A stretch of DNA of 64,000 nucleotides from Natronococcus occultus SP4 (GTDB taxonomy: Archaea > Halobacteriota > Halobacteria > Halobacteriales > Natrialbaceae). Below the pieces are notes generated by a model. The model did not search any database, was not told the origin of the DNA, and saw only the letters and a program-made list of their open reading frames with translations. A program made the position numbers and the translations under genes. Positions 50,620 through 60,439 of the stretch are shown here, piece by piece; position 1 is the first letter of the stretch; each line of letters begins with the position of its first letter. Where the stretch lies: assembly GCF_000328685.1 (NCBI RefSeq), contig NC_019974.1:2843001-2907000 (forward strand). The letters run 5' to 3'.

Positions 50620-52504
50620 ATGACAGGAGTACATGGTGTGGGTTCTCCCGACGAGGCACTCGAGCAGGGTGTGTTCGAGGAGTGGCTTCCCGAGACGCCA
50701 TCGTCGCAGTACACGACCGCCGACCTCGCAGTTGCAACGACTCGACGGCGCAGTCGTCAGCCGGTAGCCGCCGGTACCGAATCGGTTCGGTGCTGGCTCG
50801 TTGGTGAGGTCTATGGCCGGGAATAACGGTTCGGAGACGTACAGATCCCGGCCCAGCCAACTCAACTCCGCAGAGTTCTGTCTGTCCCTCTATGAACGGA
50901 CGGGCTTTGAGTTCCTCGAGGGGCTCAACGGGAACTATACGTTGTTGCTCTACGATGAGAGTCGCGGACGTTTTACCATCTGTACCGACCGGTTTGGGAC
51001 GGTCCCGATCTACTGGACGCGGACCAACGACGGCGCCGTCGTCTTCTCGACGAACATTCAGTATCTCCCGTTCCATCCGGCCGTCGACACCGCGTATCAT
51101 CCGGCCTACCTGCACGAGTATCTCGCGTTCCGACGCACGTTCGGCGTCAAAACACCGCTCGAGGGGATCGAGACGCTCGAGCCCGGGACGGTCACCGCGA
51201 TCGCGCTCGGCGACGGCGTGATCCGGACCGAACAGTACTGGCGCCCGCGATACCAGCCGCGTGCGGCGTCCTTCGAGTGGTTCGTCGAGGAGTTCACCGA
51301 TCGGTTTCAGACGGTGATCGACGAGTGGACACGCGACGACCACGAGTACGGGGTGTTGTTATCCGGCGGTCGGGATTCGCGACTCATCCTGGCCGCCCTC
51401 GACGACGCGACCGCGTTCCACATGAACGACTGGATCAATCGTGAGGCCCGGATCGCGGTTCAGATCGCCCTCCAGGCCGGTGCTGAGTTCGAGTTGCTCG
51501 AGCGTAGCGCGGCGTATCGGATCGACGCGCTCGAGCGCAACCGGTGGGCCGATTCGTTCAACGGCTGGTTCAGCCAGCCCTACACGAGCGGGTTCGAGGC
51601 CGAGATCACCGATCGGGTCGACGGGCTGCTGTCGGGACTGTACGCCGACTCGCTGTTCAGCGGCTACAGCGTGCCCTCACCGACGCTCTCGCTCGGCCCG
51701 CTGGGTTCGATGACGGTGCCGATCGAGCGTTCGATCGAGAGTCTCGACGCGTACATCGAGCTCCTGCTCGAACGCGCCCACGATGCTCTCGAACTGCCGA
51801 CCGATCTCCGAACGATCCTCGAATCGAACATCTACCGTGACGGTGACCGGATCGTCCACCACGGCGTCACCTACGACTCGCTCGAGGACGTGGTCTACTA
51901 CGGGAACTGCTATCCGCTGTCGAACGACGACGACATGCGGGTGCACGGCAATCTGCGCCGGACGCTCCCTTACCGGTCGCCGTTTCTCGACAACCGACTG
52001 CTGGAGCTCTCGCTGTCGCTGCCACCCCGGTACCGCCTCCGACGGGATCTCGTCGGGCAGGCGGTGGCTCGGCTGGCTCCCGCTCTCGCGGCGGTCCCCC
52101 ACGCCAGTACCGGTGTGGCGCTTTCGCGGCCGTTTCCGGCCCAGTACGTCGGCGAACACCTCCTCGAGTTCTGGCAGAAACAGCTCTCCGCTCACTCACC
52201 GCCGGAGCCGTACCTGACCAACGGGCCGTGGCTGGACGACGCTGCACTGCTTCGCTCGTTCGAGTTCCCGACCGACGTGCTCGACGAGTACGGACGGCTG
52301 GCCGACGCGTCGCCCGGTCCGGACGCGAACGCGATCCGCGAACTGTACCGCGAGCACTGTGCGGGAGAGAACTATATCGGCGAGCTCTACACGCTGTTGA
52401 CGATGTTGACGATGCCGGTAACCGAAACGCTTCTCGACGGCGACGTCAACGCAAAGGAGACAGCAGTTGGCTGCCGGCAGACACAGCCCGACGAGAGCCT
52501 CTGA
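50620..52504 (+). pseudogene. Asparagine-synthetase-like protein, frameshifted near 50801-50826
   Basis: The first segment (50620-50826) starts MTGVHGVGSPDEALEQGVFE and ends WLVGEVYGRE plus a TAA. The next frame, open from 50801, continues with the rest of the N-terminal domain (LNGNYTLLLYDESRGRFTIC, DRFGTVPIYW) and the ATP-pyrophosphatase motif LLSGGRDSRLILAAL to 52504. Together they match the full two-domain layout, so one base has been lost or gained. The catalytic Cys2 of glutaminase is absent, as in many surface-glycan asparagine-synthetase-like proteins. An internal start at 50801 or later would give a shortened protein with an intact synthetase domain (567 codons). Probably used to amidate a sugar or uronic acid. 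Confidence 0.8.
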
Positions 52505-52910
52505 GCAACGTATCTCGGCCGTCTTGCGGTTCGGTCCCGCCAAGGACGCCGTGACGGCGGTTCCTGACGTCCGCCCACGACTGCAGTCGTCTGGGACCCC
52601 TCACAGCCGGGGTTGAGGAGGGTCGCGGGTCCGCTCTCTTCGCCTCCGAGAGCGACCCGCGTTGTGGGTCGCGACAGTACGACCCCCGAGCGCGAGAGCG
52701 GGCTTCATCTACCTCCGTCCCTCGACCTCGGTACGCGAACGTCCGGTTCGAGGTCGCGTCAAGCGTACACGCTTCAGCCCACGACTTCAGTCGTGGGCTT
52801 TCGCGCTGTTCAGCGGTACCGCCGGAGGACGATCGGGAACGAGCGTCACTCAACCGGAGGGAGTGTCCGAAAACGGTCCACAGGACCGTTGCCGATCCGA
52901 TTGGTCTGGT
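52505..52910. other. Non-coding interval carrying palindrome-bounded element
   Basis: About 400 bases without a gene. Most of it is the palindrome-bounded stretch described next; the remaining bases near 52810-52910 are featureless except for proximity to the convergent gene at 52911. Confidence 0.5.
52573..52800. mobile_element. Non-coding palindrome-bounded element (PATE/MITE-like, IS200/IS605 related)
   Basis: One palindromic end CCCACGACT...AGTCGTCTGGG starts at about 52574; the other, AGCCCACGAC/GTCGTGGGCT with a TTCA loop, is at 52776-52799. The roughly 200 bases between have no coding frame. The hairpins share the CCCACG stem type seen at the right ends of tnpB elements. The arrangement fits a non-autonomous element moved by a TnpA/TnpB system elsewhere. 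Confidence 0.5.
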
Positions 52911-53258
52911 CTAGGCGTTGATCGAGACGTCCGAGACCGTCAGTGTAACGTCGTCGAACTGGATATCAACGCTACAGATCTCGTAGGTCGTCTCACCGAA
53001 CTCGACCAGGAATCCGTCGGTTTGGATTTCCGCGGAGTCGAGCTCGAAGGTTCGCTCATCGATGTCGATCGATGGCAGTCCGGGTCCCGATAGTTCGACG
53101 TCTTCGATCGAGGCGTGTCGATCCTCCACTGTGAAGTCGATACTGCTGATCTGTGTTACGTCGGCACTCTGGCCACCAGCGACTGCCCCCATCGAGAGGA
53201 GGCTAATCGCAAGCACCAGTGCGATTCCCGCAGCGCCGACTCGTGTAACTGATCGCAT
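52911..53258 (-). CDS. Small secreted beta-rich protein
   Basis: 115 residues. A Sec-type signal (MRSVTRVGAAGIALVLAISL, then LSMGAVAGGQSA) precedes about 85 residues of alternating strands such as ISSIDFTVEDRHASIEDVEL and FDDVTLTVSDVSINA. Internal similarity between the first and last strands hints at a short duplicated unit. One Cys is present. It lies convergent to the frameshifted synthetase gene. Function unknown. Confidence 0.7.
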   Translation of the reverse strand: MRSVTRVGAAGIALVLAISLLSMGAVAGGQSADVTQISSIDFTVEDRHASIEDVELSGPGLPSIDIDERTFELDSAEIQTDGFLVEFGETTYEICSVDIQFDDVTLTVSDVSINA

Positions 53259-53492
53259 ACCAGTTGATTACAAAACATCAACTGTTATTAATCTGTCCGC
53301 TTCAGGATCATACCAATCAAAAAGTAACACAAAACCTGTCACAAGAGAAGTGAACTACAGCACCTCGATTCACGTCTCACCTTGTACAAATGGAGACCGC
53401 CTCTTCGTATGAAATATGGCATAATACTACTATGATATTATGTTTTCAGTTTTATTGAATAGATTTATTAACCGAGGGAGAAATATACAAGT

Positions 53493-54197
53493 ATGGACAG
53501 ACGACTTTTCACGAAAGTCGCGGGTGCTTCGATGGTTGGAGCCCTTGCCGGCTGTACATCACCCGACGAGGAGGAGTCGGATGAGACTGATGACGAGGCA
53601 ACGGTCGAGGATGACGATGAGCCGGCCGACGATGAAGAACCGGCCGATGACGACGACGAGCCGACCGATGACGAACCCGGAGAGGGGACGGACGAGGACG
53701 TCGATGACGAGGAACCAGCCGACGACGATGAACCGGTCGATAACGAAACCGAGGAGGAGCCGGACGAGGAACCAGCCGACGACGAAGACGCTGACGAGGA
53801 ACCGGAGGACGAAGAAGAGGATGAAACCGACGACACAGACGAGGACGAGGCCGCTGACGACCCCTCGGAGCCGGACGAGCTAGACGCAGAGCTCGTGTTC
53901 GATGACGAACTCGAGGGGTTGCTCGAGGTCGACCACGAGTTCGTCTGGGAGTCCGACGAGGGATCACACCTCTGTAATATCAACGTCGAAATGGAAAACA
54001 CGTCGGCGACCGCCGAGCTCTACTACGAAGGGATCGGTCTGATCACCGACGCCGATGGGAGTCACCTCGCCAGTGATGTTGCCCGGTTCAGTCTGGACCC
54101 GGAGAACAGCTCCGAGCATTCGTTCTCGCTCGATCAGTGTGCTGAGACGGCTGCATACCGCGTCGAGTTCGAAGCGGACCGGATCGTCGAGGAGTGA
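53493..54197 (+). CDS. Tat lipoprotein with long acidic stalk
   Basis: 234 residues. The signal MDRRLFTKVAGASMVGALAG ends at a lipobox Cys (AGC). Residues about 25-130 are Asp/Glu/Pro/Thr-rich and repetitive (EEPADDDEPVD-like units), an extended stalk. The C-terminal 95 residues form a beta domain (LLEVDHEFVWESDEGSHLCN, INVEMENTSATAELYYEGIG, SLDQCAETAAYRVEFEADR) with two Cys, likely a FxLyD/immunoglobulin-like fold. It would display this small domain away from the membrane. Neighbouring genes are convergent or unrelated. Confidence 0.78.
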   Translation: MDRRLFTKVAGASMVGALAGCTSPDEEESDETDDEATVEDDDEPADDEEPADDDDEPTDDEPGEGTDEDVDDEEPADDDEPVDNETEEEPDEEPADDEDADEEPEDEEEDETDDTDEDEAADDPSEPDELDAELVFDDELEGLLEVDHEFVWESDEGSHLCNINVEMENTSATAELYYEGIGLITDADGSHLASDVARFSLDPENSSEHSFSLDQCAETAAYRVEFEADRIVEE

Positions 54198-54378
54198 GTT
54201 GAGACGGACAGCCCAGCGGTAGCCTGTCTTGGGGCTCTCCGTTCAGGCTACGACCTGTGGATCGGTTGGCCTTTGCTACCGAGCGGTATGTGTCTTGACA
54301 CCTCATATATAGTTCTTACTCCCTCCATGAATTGTACTGATTTTATATACTATCATCAATTCACATTGAATTGTTACG

Positions 54379-55218
54379 ATGAAAGATAGACCGGCAACGA
54401 AGCACTCACAGCAGCGATCAACGACCAGCCGACGGGCGCTCATCGTCGGCGGCTCGGCGACGACGCTCGGAGCCGTCACGTTCGGGACGGTCAGCGGCGA
54501 AGAGTCGGTGACGGAGGAGGTCCGGACGCTGCGTTCGGGGACGCGGTATGAGACGCCGGCCTACATCCGCGAGGCACCGGCGGCGGGCGAGACGGTGGTC
54601 GTCCTCGGTGGCGTTCACGGCAGCGAGACCGCCGGTGTCGACGCCGCACATACGGTCCGCGAGTGGGCGTTCGAGCAGGGGACACTCGTCGTGATCCCCG
54701 AGGCCAACGCGCCCGCGGTCAGAGCCCAGACCTACAGCGGTCCCGACGGCGATCTCAACCAGCAGTTCCCGGCCGGCCGGTCGCCGACGACACCGATCGC
54801 CGCGGCGCTCTGGGAGTTCATCACCGAACTGGATCCCGCGGCCGTCATCGATATGCACAGCTCGATGGGGATCTGGGGCTCCTCGCGGGGGCCAAGCGGG
54901 TTCGGGCAGGCGATTTTTCCGTCCGCCGCGGGTGGCTCCCGGGAGATCGCAGGGCGGGTCAACCGCTCGCTGAACGAGAAACTGATCTCCGCGTCCGAGG
55001 AGTACGACAGCGCCTACGAGTTCACGCTCGGGAATACGCTCGGCGGTGAACATCCGCGTCTCATCCACAAGGTCGCGGCCGATCTCGACCGAGCCGGCTA
55101 TCTGACGGAGGTGACCCGTCACGATACCGATCTCGCGACTCGGACCAGGTGGTCCGAAGCAGTCGCCGCGGAACTACTCGAGAACCACGGTATCGAGGTC
55201 GAGTACACGCCGGAATAG
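54379..55218 (+). CDS. Tat-exported AstE/AspA-like M14 metallo-hydrolase, copy 2
   Basis: 279 residues, very similar over its whole mature length to the protein at 22936: RSGTRYETPAYIREAP, GGVHGSETAGVDAAH, NQQFP, DMHSSMGIWGSSRGPSG and LIHKVA are all shared. The signal TSRRALIVGGSATTLG is a twin-arginine type, but differs in sequence from copy 1. The two copies may act on related extracellular substrates. This copy sits between a lipoprotein and a flippase in the glycan region. The ATG at 54379 follows AT-rich promoter sequence. Confidence 0.87.
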   Translation: MKDRPATKHSQQRSTTSRRALIVGGSATTLGAVTFGTVSGEESVTEEVRTLRSGTRYETPAYIREAPAAGETVVVLGGVHGSETAGVDAAHTVREWAFEQGTLVVIPEANAPAVRAQTYSGPDGDLNQQFPAGRSPTTPIAAALWEFITELDPAAVIDMHSSMGIWGSSRGPSGFGQAIFPSAAGGSREIAGRVNRSLNEKLISASEEYDSAYEFTLGNTLGGEHPRLIHKVAADLDRAGYLTEVTRHDTDLATRTRWSEAVAAELLENHGIEVEYTPE

Positions 55219-55344
55219 CGCCCGCTCGCATACGGACCGGAGACACGACAACAGCGGTAACCCGTAAGCTCTCGTCTCGCTTCGTGAGGGCACGGGGTCG
55301 TCTCACGAAACTGAAACCCACTCACGACGTCGTTGTGAATCGCG

Positions 55345-56811
55345 TTACATCACTGCCGAAACACGGCGCAGATCGAGTAACCCGGTCGAATGAACACCGA
55401 GAGCCCAGACAGCAACTCCGGCGAGAATAGCAGGAAGTGCAATCCACGCCGCTGTCGTCAATGCAAGAACAGCAACCACGACACCCGCCATCGCGGCAGT
55501 TATCGCGGTCGTCCGAGCGACGGTCCAACCGATAGTGGAGACGTCAAACCGGATCTCCCGATACATAATCAGGAGATTCACACCCGTGTACAGCGAGTGG
55601 GTGATAATCGTTGCCCATGCTGCACCGACAACACCCATGATCGGGAGCAGGATAACGGTCAGAACGACGTTGGCAACGGCAGCCGATCCACGGGCGTAGG
55701 CACGCGTCTTTGCTCGCCCGAGATAATCCAGTGCCTCGCTCGTGATCCGGAGGACCCCCTGAAACGACGCATACATCGCGAGGATCTGGAGCACAGGTGC
55801 TGCACCGGCGTACTCCGATCCGAACGCCAGTACGATCACCGGCTCGGCGACGAGCACGAGTCCAACGCCGGCTGGGATGTACAACATCAGCATATAGCCA
55901 AGCGCCTCCTCGTAGAGCCGACGGACGGTCTCGGTATCACCCGCAGCGTTATCCGCTGAAAGCGTCGGAGCGATCACGAACCCGAGAATTTTCGCTGGAC
56001 GGTCGACGATCGTGACGACTTGTTTGGCAAGCGAATAGTACGCTACCGCGACAGGGGTCAGAATCGCACCAACGAGGACGGTGTCGACCTGTTTGTCGAG
56101 CTGGTTCGCACCACGGGTCGCTGCTAACGGCAGCGCATACTCGACGATCCGCCTCCGGAGACCGTCCTCGACCGGTCCGACCTCGTCGAGATGGGGCCGA
56201 TACGTCTTGCGATAGAACGTTGTCACCCCGATCAGACAGGCGATAACACCGCCGACAGCAAACCCGGCCAGCGCCCCGATCCCACCCGTGCCAAGGAGTG
56301 CAAAGACCGTCGCGAACAGCAGCCGAAGGAGTCCCTCGAGCCCCTGAACGAGGCCTGCGTACTCGATCTGTTCGGCACCCTGAAACACTGCGCGGAGATA
56401 CGAGATACAGGCGAAAGTCACCAGAACGATCGTCCCGACTTGGAGATAGGGGGCTACGGCGGGCGTTCCGACCAGTGTTGCAAGCGAGTCAGCACCAGTA
56501 TATAGCACAGTCCCAACAAGCGCGACGGAAACGACCGCGACCGCACCGCCGAACTCGAGAATATGACGTATCTGGGTTGGATCATCGATCCGGTACTCCG
56601 AGACGTATCGTGCCGTCGATTTTCCGATCCCCCAGTCACTAATCACCCGTGAAACCTGAACAACCGCGAGCGCAAGGAAAACCAGGCCATACGCATCCGG
56701 TGATAGAAGCCGTGCGAGAACGACATACAACAGTGCCGTTGCTCCAGCGTGTACGAACTGACCGATTGTCTCGGCACGAAGGCGACTCGCGACCACATCT
56801 GCCCGGCCCAT
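55345..56811 (-). CDS. Oligosaccharide flippase (Wzx/MATE-type), copy 1
   Basis: 488 residues and about fourteen hydrophobic segments, the size and layout of Wzx/polysaccharide-transporter proteins. Characteristic features are the early LLYVVLARLLSPDAYGLVFL motif and, in the second half, VLAFGSEYAGAAPVLQIL. It would move a lipid-linked oligosaccharide from the cytoplasmic to the outer face of the membrane. It diverges from the asparagine-synthetase-like gene at 56904, sharing a 92-base promoter region. A paralogue lies at 61287. Confidence 0.88.
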   Translation of the reverse strand: MGRADVVASRLRAETIGQFVHAGATALLYVVLARLLSPDAYGLVFLALAVVQVSRVISDWGIGKSTARYVSEYRIDDPTQIRHILEFGGAVAVVSVALVGTVLYTGADSLATLVGTPAVAPYLQVGTIVLVTFACISYLRAVFQGAEQIEYAGLVQGLEGLLRLLFATVFALLGTGGIGALAGFAVGGVIACLIGVTTFYRKTYRPHLDEVGPVEDGLRRRIVEYALPLAATRGANQLDKQVDTVLVGAILTPVAVAYYSLAKQVVTIVDRPAKILGFVIAPTLSADNAAGDTETVRRLYEEALGYMLMLYIPAGVGLVLVAEPVIVLAFGSEYAGAAPVLQILAMYASFQGVLRITSEALDYLGRAKTRAYARGSAAVANVVLTVILLPIMGVVGAAWATIITHSLYTGVNLLIMYREIRFDVSTIGWTVARTTAITAAMAGVVVAVLALTTAAWIALPAILAGVAVWALGVHSTGLLDLRRVSAVM

Positions 56812-56903
56812 TGGTCTCCGTTCGAGTATCGGGTGTGCTAATTCTACCGATCTGACTGCATCAAAAGGATCAATAGGGCCAGGAATAAATTAACCTCCGA
56901 AGA

Positions 56904-58175
56904 ATGAGAACATCTCATGTGGTTGATGATTTTTTGTTCTATGGGTGTGAAATAGATCCGGAGGTAGTCGGCCTCCCCGAGACTCTACTGGCAAACCCAC
57001 CAAGGGAATCCTATCGTGACGATGTCCCCGAACTCACGTCCCGTGCGACTGATCTTCTGCATACGATTCTCGCCGAGCGGGTAGCAGCGCTTCCCAGAGA
57101 AACCCAACATATTATTCCGTTAAGTAGTGGACTTGATTCACGTATCCTTCTCGAGGCACTCTTAGAACATGTTGCCACAGAGAATATAACGACAGTTAGC
57201 TATGGCTCTCCTGGTACATGGGATTTCGAAATTCCTCGCGCGATCGCTAATGAAGTCGGTGTCGACCACCAGCAAATCGACCTCACAAGCCAACAAACGG
57301 AGTGGTCGCTTTCTACACTTGAGACACATACTACGACGTTAGATACCTATCAAAATATCTTTGAATCGTATCCGAACTCACTACCTGCGGAGAGAATGGA
57401 TGCTGAACGAAGCGTTATCTGGAGTGGGTTTTACGGAGCACTAACTGGCGGAAAGCTGATGAGTAATCGACCAACATCATGGAACGCGGCGCAACAGTAT
57501 TTTGTGGACTGGAACAAGAGCACAGACTCACCACTTCTCAGTCACGAATACACACCGGAGACGGCGCTTCCATCCGAGCCATGGCTTCCCGCCGATGTAC
57601 TTGGATACGATCTGCAACTGAATCTCGGGGTTCGCCAACGATGTAACACTGGACCGGGTGTGATTTGTGATCCAGAACTGTACGAAGCCCCGTATACAGA
57701 CGACAGATGGGTCCAGTTTTGGTGTCGAGTACCGCGTAAGTACCGACAGAACCGCTCTCTGATCGAATCGGTGTTCTACCACATTTGTCAGCGCACGCAT
57801 ACGTACCCATCGGATAGTAACTACGGAGCACCCCTCTCACGCAATAGCTATTTTGCCTTCGCATGCGGCGCTTTCAACGTTCTCTATGCGCGTGCAAAGG
57901 CAGCACTTTTTGACGGGATCCATTACCCTGATCCGCACGAAAATTACGTGAACTACGGCGCCGCTTTCCGATCTGATGGACGATTCCGAAAGATCGGGCA
58001 AGAGGCAATTTCCAGTCTTGAAGACCGCAACCTCTTTGAGCAAGATGTCTCAGATCGGTGGAAGACACATCTCCGGAAAGGTGGCCTCGGTAAGGAAATT
58101 CAGCTTCTGATCTCCCTGGAACTGTTCTTGCGAGTTGAAGACGAGAATCAAAAGCCTCCCAAAGTCCGAGTATAG
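56904..58175 (+). CDS. Asparagine-synthetase-domain protein without glutaminase domain
   Basis: 423 residues. The ATP-pyrophosphatase motif IIPLSSGLDSRILLEAL is at about 70-87, followed by nucleotide-binding strands (ITTVSYGSPGTWDFEIPRAI) and a domain like the AsnB C-terminus. There is no N-terminal glutaminase, so ammonia or an amine would have to come from elsewhere. In glycan loci such proteins are thought to amidate uronic acids or add amino acids. DNA is AT-richer than most of the window. It is divergent from the first flippase. Confidence 0.82.
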   Translation: MRTSHVVDDFLFYGCEIDPEVVGLPETLLANPPRESYRDDVPELTSRATDLLHTILAERVAALPRETQHIIPLSSGLDSRILLEALLEHVATENITTVSYGSPGTWDFEIPRAIANEVGVDHQQIDLTSQQTEWSLSTLETHTTTLDTYQNIFESYPNSLPAERMDAERSVIWSGFYGALTGGKLMSNRPTSWNAAQQYFVDWNKSTDSPLLSHEYTPETALPSEPWLPADVLGYDLQLNLGVRQRCNTGPGVICDPELYEAPYTDDRWVQFWCRVPRKYRQNRSLIESVFYHICQRTHTYPSDSNYGAPLSRNSYFAFACGAFNVLYARAKAALFDGIHYPDPHENYVNYGAAFRSDGRFRKIGQEAISSLEDRNLFEQDVSDRWKTHLRKGGLGKEIQLLISLELFLRVEDENQKPPKVRV

Positions 58176-58209
58176 AAAATCATAAATTAATAGCTAATAC
58201 TCTTGCTAG

Positions 58210-58425
58210 ATGAAGAACGCCGATGTTGAGTCTTTAACGAGTGATGATTGTCGTATCATTAGACTTATTTTTGATCGGTTGTTCGATTGGACTACAACCA
58301 TACTGCTATTACCATTAACGGAAATGAAAACAAAAAAGTTTGGGGAGGTTAGTGGTAGAAGACAGAGCGATGTCTCGGTAACTGGATGGGTTAGACTTAA
58401 CAGGTATACAATTGAAGGAAAGTGA
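58210..58425 (+). CDS. Possible 71-residue protein or leader before a GT2 gene
   Basis: An ATG at 58210 lies about 25 bases after AT-rich promoter-like sequence (ATAAATTAATAGC), and the frame ends three bases before the ATG of the glycosyltransferase. The product (MKNADVESLTSDDCRIIRLI and on) has one hydrophobic patch but no recognisable fold. It may be no more than an untranslated leader. Confidence 0.25.
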   Translation: MKNADVESLTSDDCRIIRLIFDRLFDWTTTILLLPLTEMKTKKFGEVSGRRQSDVSVTGWVRLNRYTIEGK

Positions 58426-58427
58426 TA

Positions 58428-59366
58428 ATGGCTACACCACCACTTGTGAGTGTCGTAATTCCCACGTACAATCGGATAGACCTGCTGCCAAAAGCCATCG
58501 ATAGCGCGCTCAGACAAACATACAACAACCTTGAGATAATTGTCGTTGACGACTGCTCGACCGATGGCACACGAGAGTTACTCGAAGAACGATACGAATC
58601 GGAAATTCAGTACCTACGTCACGAGAAGAACCGTGGCGGGAGTGCAGCGCGGAACACGGGAATCGAAGCGGCGTCCGGAGAATATATCGCATTTCTTGAT
58701 TCGGACGACGAATGGCTGCCACAGAAAGTAGAGAAACAGGTCGCCCGATTAGAGGAACTGTCTGAAGACTGGGTTGCTACGTACTGTGATTTCCATCAAA
58801 CGAGGCGTTCATGGCTGGTCGAAACGTTCGACAATATCTTTCCGCGGACAAGCGGTCAGGAGGGGGGAACGGAGCTAATTGAGGACCTTCTCACCAAACA
58901 GTTCGCCCACGGTGGGTCCTCCTCACTGGTGATCCGCACAGCGACGTTAAACGCACTCGATGGCTTCGACGAACGGTTTCAGCGCCATCAAGATGTCGAA
59001 TTGTTGCTTCGGTTGCTCCAGCATGGAAAGCTGGCATACGTTGACGAGGAACTGTTCCGAAAGCACGATTCCGGGAACCCCTCGCTGGAAGACGTTGTCC
59101 GTTCGGACCGACTCTACAGGGAGCAGTTCTCGTCACTGATCGAGGAGTACGAACAACGGGGTTTCGATATTAGTGGCATTCACAACTATAGATTGGCAAA
59201 GTATTACTTTCGAAACGGACTCTTCAGGAAAGGCGGAACATATCTGCGAAAAGCATCATTTCCGGAATTTAGAGACGCTGTAACAGTAATGTTGGCAGTT
59301 ATAACAGGTATCAAGACAAAAGTCCAGAACGCTTCCATTACAGTGTTTGGAAGCAGTGCCAACTGA
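58428..59366 (+). CDS. GT2-family glycosyltransferase
   Basis: 312 residues from the ATG at 58428 (a GTG two codons earlier is less likely). The GT-A signature is VSVVIPTYNRIDLLPKAIDS, EIIVVDDCSTDGTRELL and the D-x-D region YIAFLDSDDEWLPQKVEKQV; the acceptor side has FDERFQRHQDVELLLRLL. The protein has no membrane helices, unlike the GT2 at 29527. It should add one sugar to a cytoplasmic lipid-linked glycan. The AT-rich coding sequence matches neighbouring glycan genes. Confidence 0.9.
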   Translation: MATPPLVSVVIPTYNRIDLLPKAIDSALRQTYNNLEIIVVDDCSTDGTRELLEERYESEIQYLRHEKNRGGSAARNTGIEAASGEYIAFLDSDDEWLPQKVEKQVARLEELSEDWVATYCDFHQTRRSWLVETFDNIFPRTSGQEGGTELIEDLLTKQFAHGGSSSLVIRTATLNALDGFDERFQRHQDVELLLRLLQHGKLAYVDEELFRKHDSGNPSLEDVVRSDRLYREQFSSLIEEYEQRGFDISGIHNYRLAKYYFRNGLFRKGGTYLRKASFPEFRDAVTVMLAVITGIKTKVQNASITVFGSSAN

Positions 59367-59397
59367 CTTCTTGAATACTACTATATATATATTCTGA

Positions 59398-60348
59398 ATG
59401 AAGGGTGCTCGAGCCTGTAAGCCAATGTCTTATTTAGGTACGGACACAACCAACCGCAAAGAAATGGACGTCTCTGTGATAGTCCCGGTTTATAATGACC
59501 CCTCTGGGATTGAAGGTACGCTGCGGTCGATGACAGCGCAATCTTATAACCCAAACAAATATGAAGTCATCGCTGTTGATAATGGATCCTCGGATGAAAC
59601 GCCAGCGGTTATCAAACACTACGCAAACGAGTATCCGGAGATCGTGGTGGCTGAACAGGAAACGGAAGTTCAGGGATCGTACGCTGCGAGAAATACCGGT
59701 ATAAGCAAATCTTCCGGAGAGATTATAGTATTCGTTGACGCCGACGTAATCGTACCCGAAGAGACGGTAGAAATGATCGTCGAGAAGTTCTCTACCACTC
59801 ATTGTGATTATTTGGGCCTCGATATCGCAGTAACCATCCCGGAGACAGAACAGGGACTCATAGCACGATACAATAAGGCCCGCGCATTTCCTGTAGAGTT
59901 CTATCTAACCCATCACGATTTCGCGCCGACCTGCGGATTAGCAATCAAACGTTCGATTATTGAGGATGTAGGGAGGTTCGACCAGCGGGTAACTTCGGGT
60001 GGTGATTCTGAGTTCGGAAAGCGCGTTGCAAAGGCCGGATACACCCAGTGTTTTGCACCAGAAATTGAACTAAGCCATCCTGCACGAACGACGTTTTCAG
60101 AGATTCTCTCAAAGGGTGTTCGCCTGGGCGAGGGCCGGGCACAGCTCAGACAGAATCATGGTGAGAGTTCCCTCAAATTAAAAGATATTCTTCCCCCCCA
60201 CCCGGTGAAGTATTGGAAGCGGCTTAGCAAGAAGAAGCCAATTATTATGTTTGTCGTCTTCTATATCCTGGAGACAATAATGAAAACCTGTAAACTAAAG
60301 GGAATAATAAAAGAAGGGGTTAAGCATCGGTTTGGCAGTAGCAGATAG
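59398..60348 (+). CDS. GT2-family glycosyltransferase
   Basis: 316 residues. VSVIVPVYNDPSGIEGTLRS, YEVIAVDNGSSDETPAVIKH and IIVFVDADVIVPEETVEMIV carry the donor-binding Asp residues; the later RFDQRVTSGGDSEFGKRVAK is the acceptor-domain motif. A start at 59398, 59425 or 59464 is possible; the TATATATAT run just before 59398 makes 59425 plausible for a leaderless message. A hydrophobic segment near the C-terminus (PIIMFVVFYILETIM) may attach it to the membrane. It is on the same strand as, and close behind, the previous transferase. Confidence 0.88.
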   Translation: MKGARACKPMSYLGTDTTNRKEMDVSVIVPVYNDPSGIEGTLRSMTAQSYNPNKYEVIAVDNGSSDETPAVIKHYANEYPEIVVAEQETEVQGSYAARNTGISKSSGEIIVFVDADVIVPEETVEMIVEKFSTTHCDYLGLDIAVTIPETEQGLIARYNKARAFPVEFYLTHHDFAPTCGLAIKRSIIEDVGRFDQRVTSGGDSEFGKRVAKAGYTQCFAPEIELSHPARTTFSEILSKGVRLGEGRAQLRQNHGESSLKLKDILPPHPVKYWKRLSKKKPIIMFVVFYILETIMKTCKLKGIIKEGVKHRFGSSR

Positions 60349-60439
60349 CACTAATAGCCTACTATTTTAGTGACTAAATGAAGATTATTATCTTTATAGG
60401 AAAGAATATAATAACGTTCATCCTTGTATACCTAACTTC

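Noticed and set aside
53509-53967. Minus-strand open frame opposite the acidic lipoprotein at 53493
   Set aside because: Antisense of GAC/GAG-rich stalk codons; Arg/Pro-rich nonsense.
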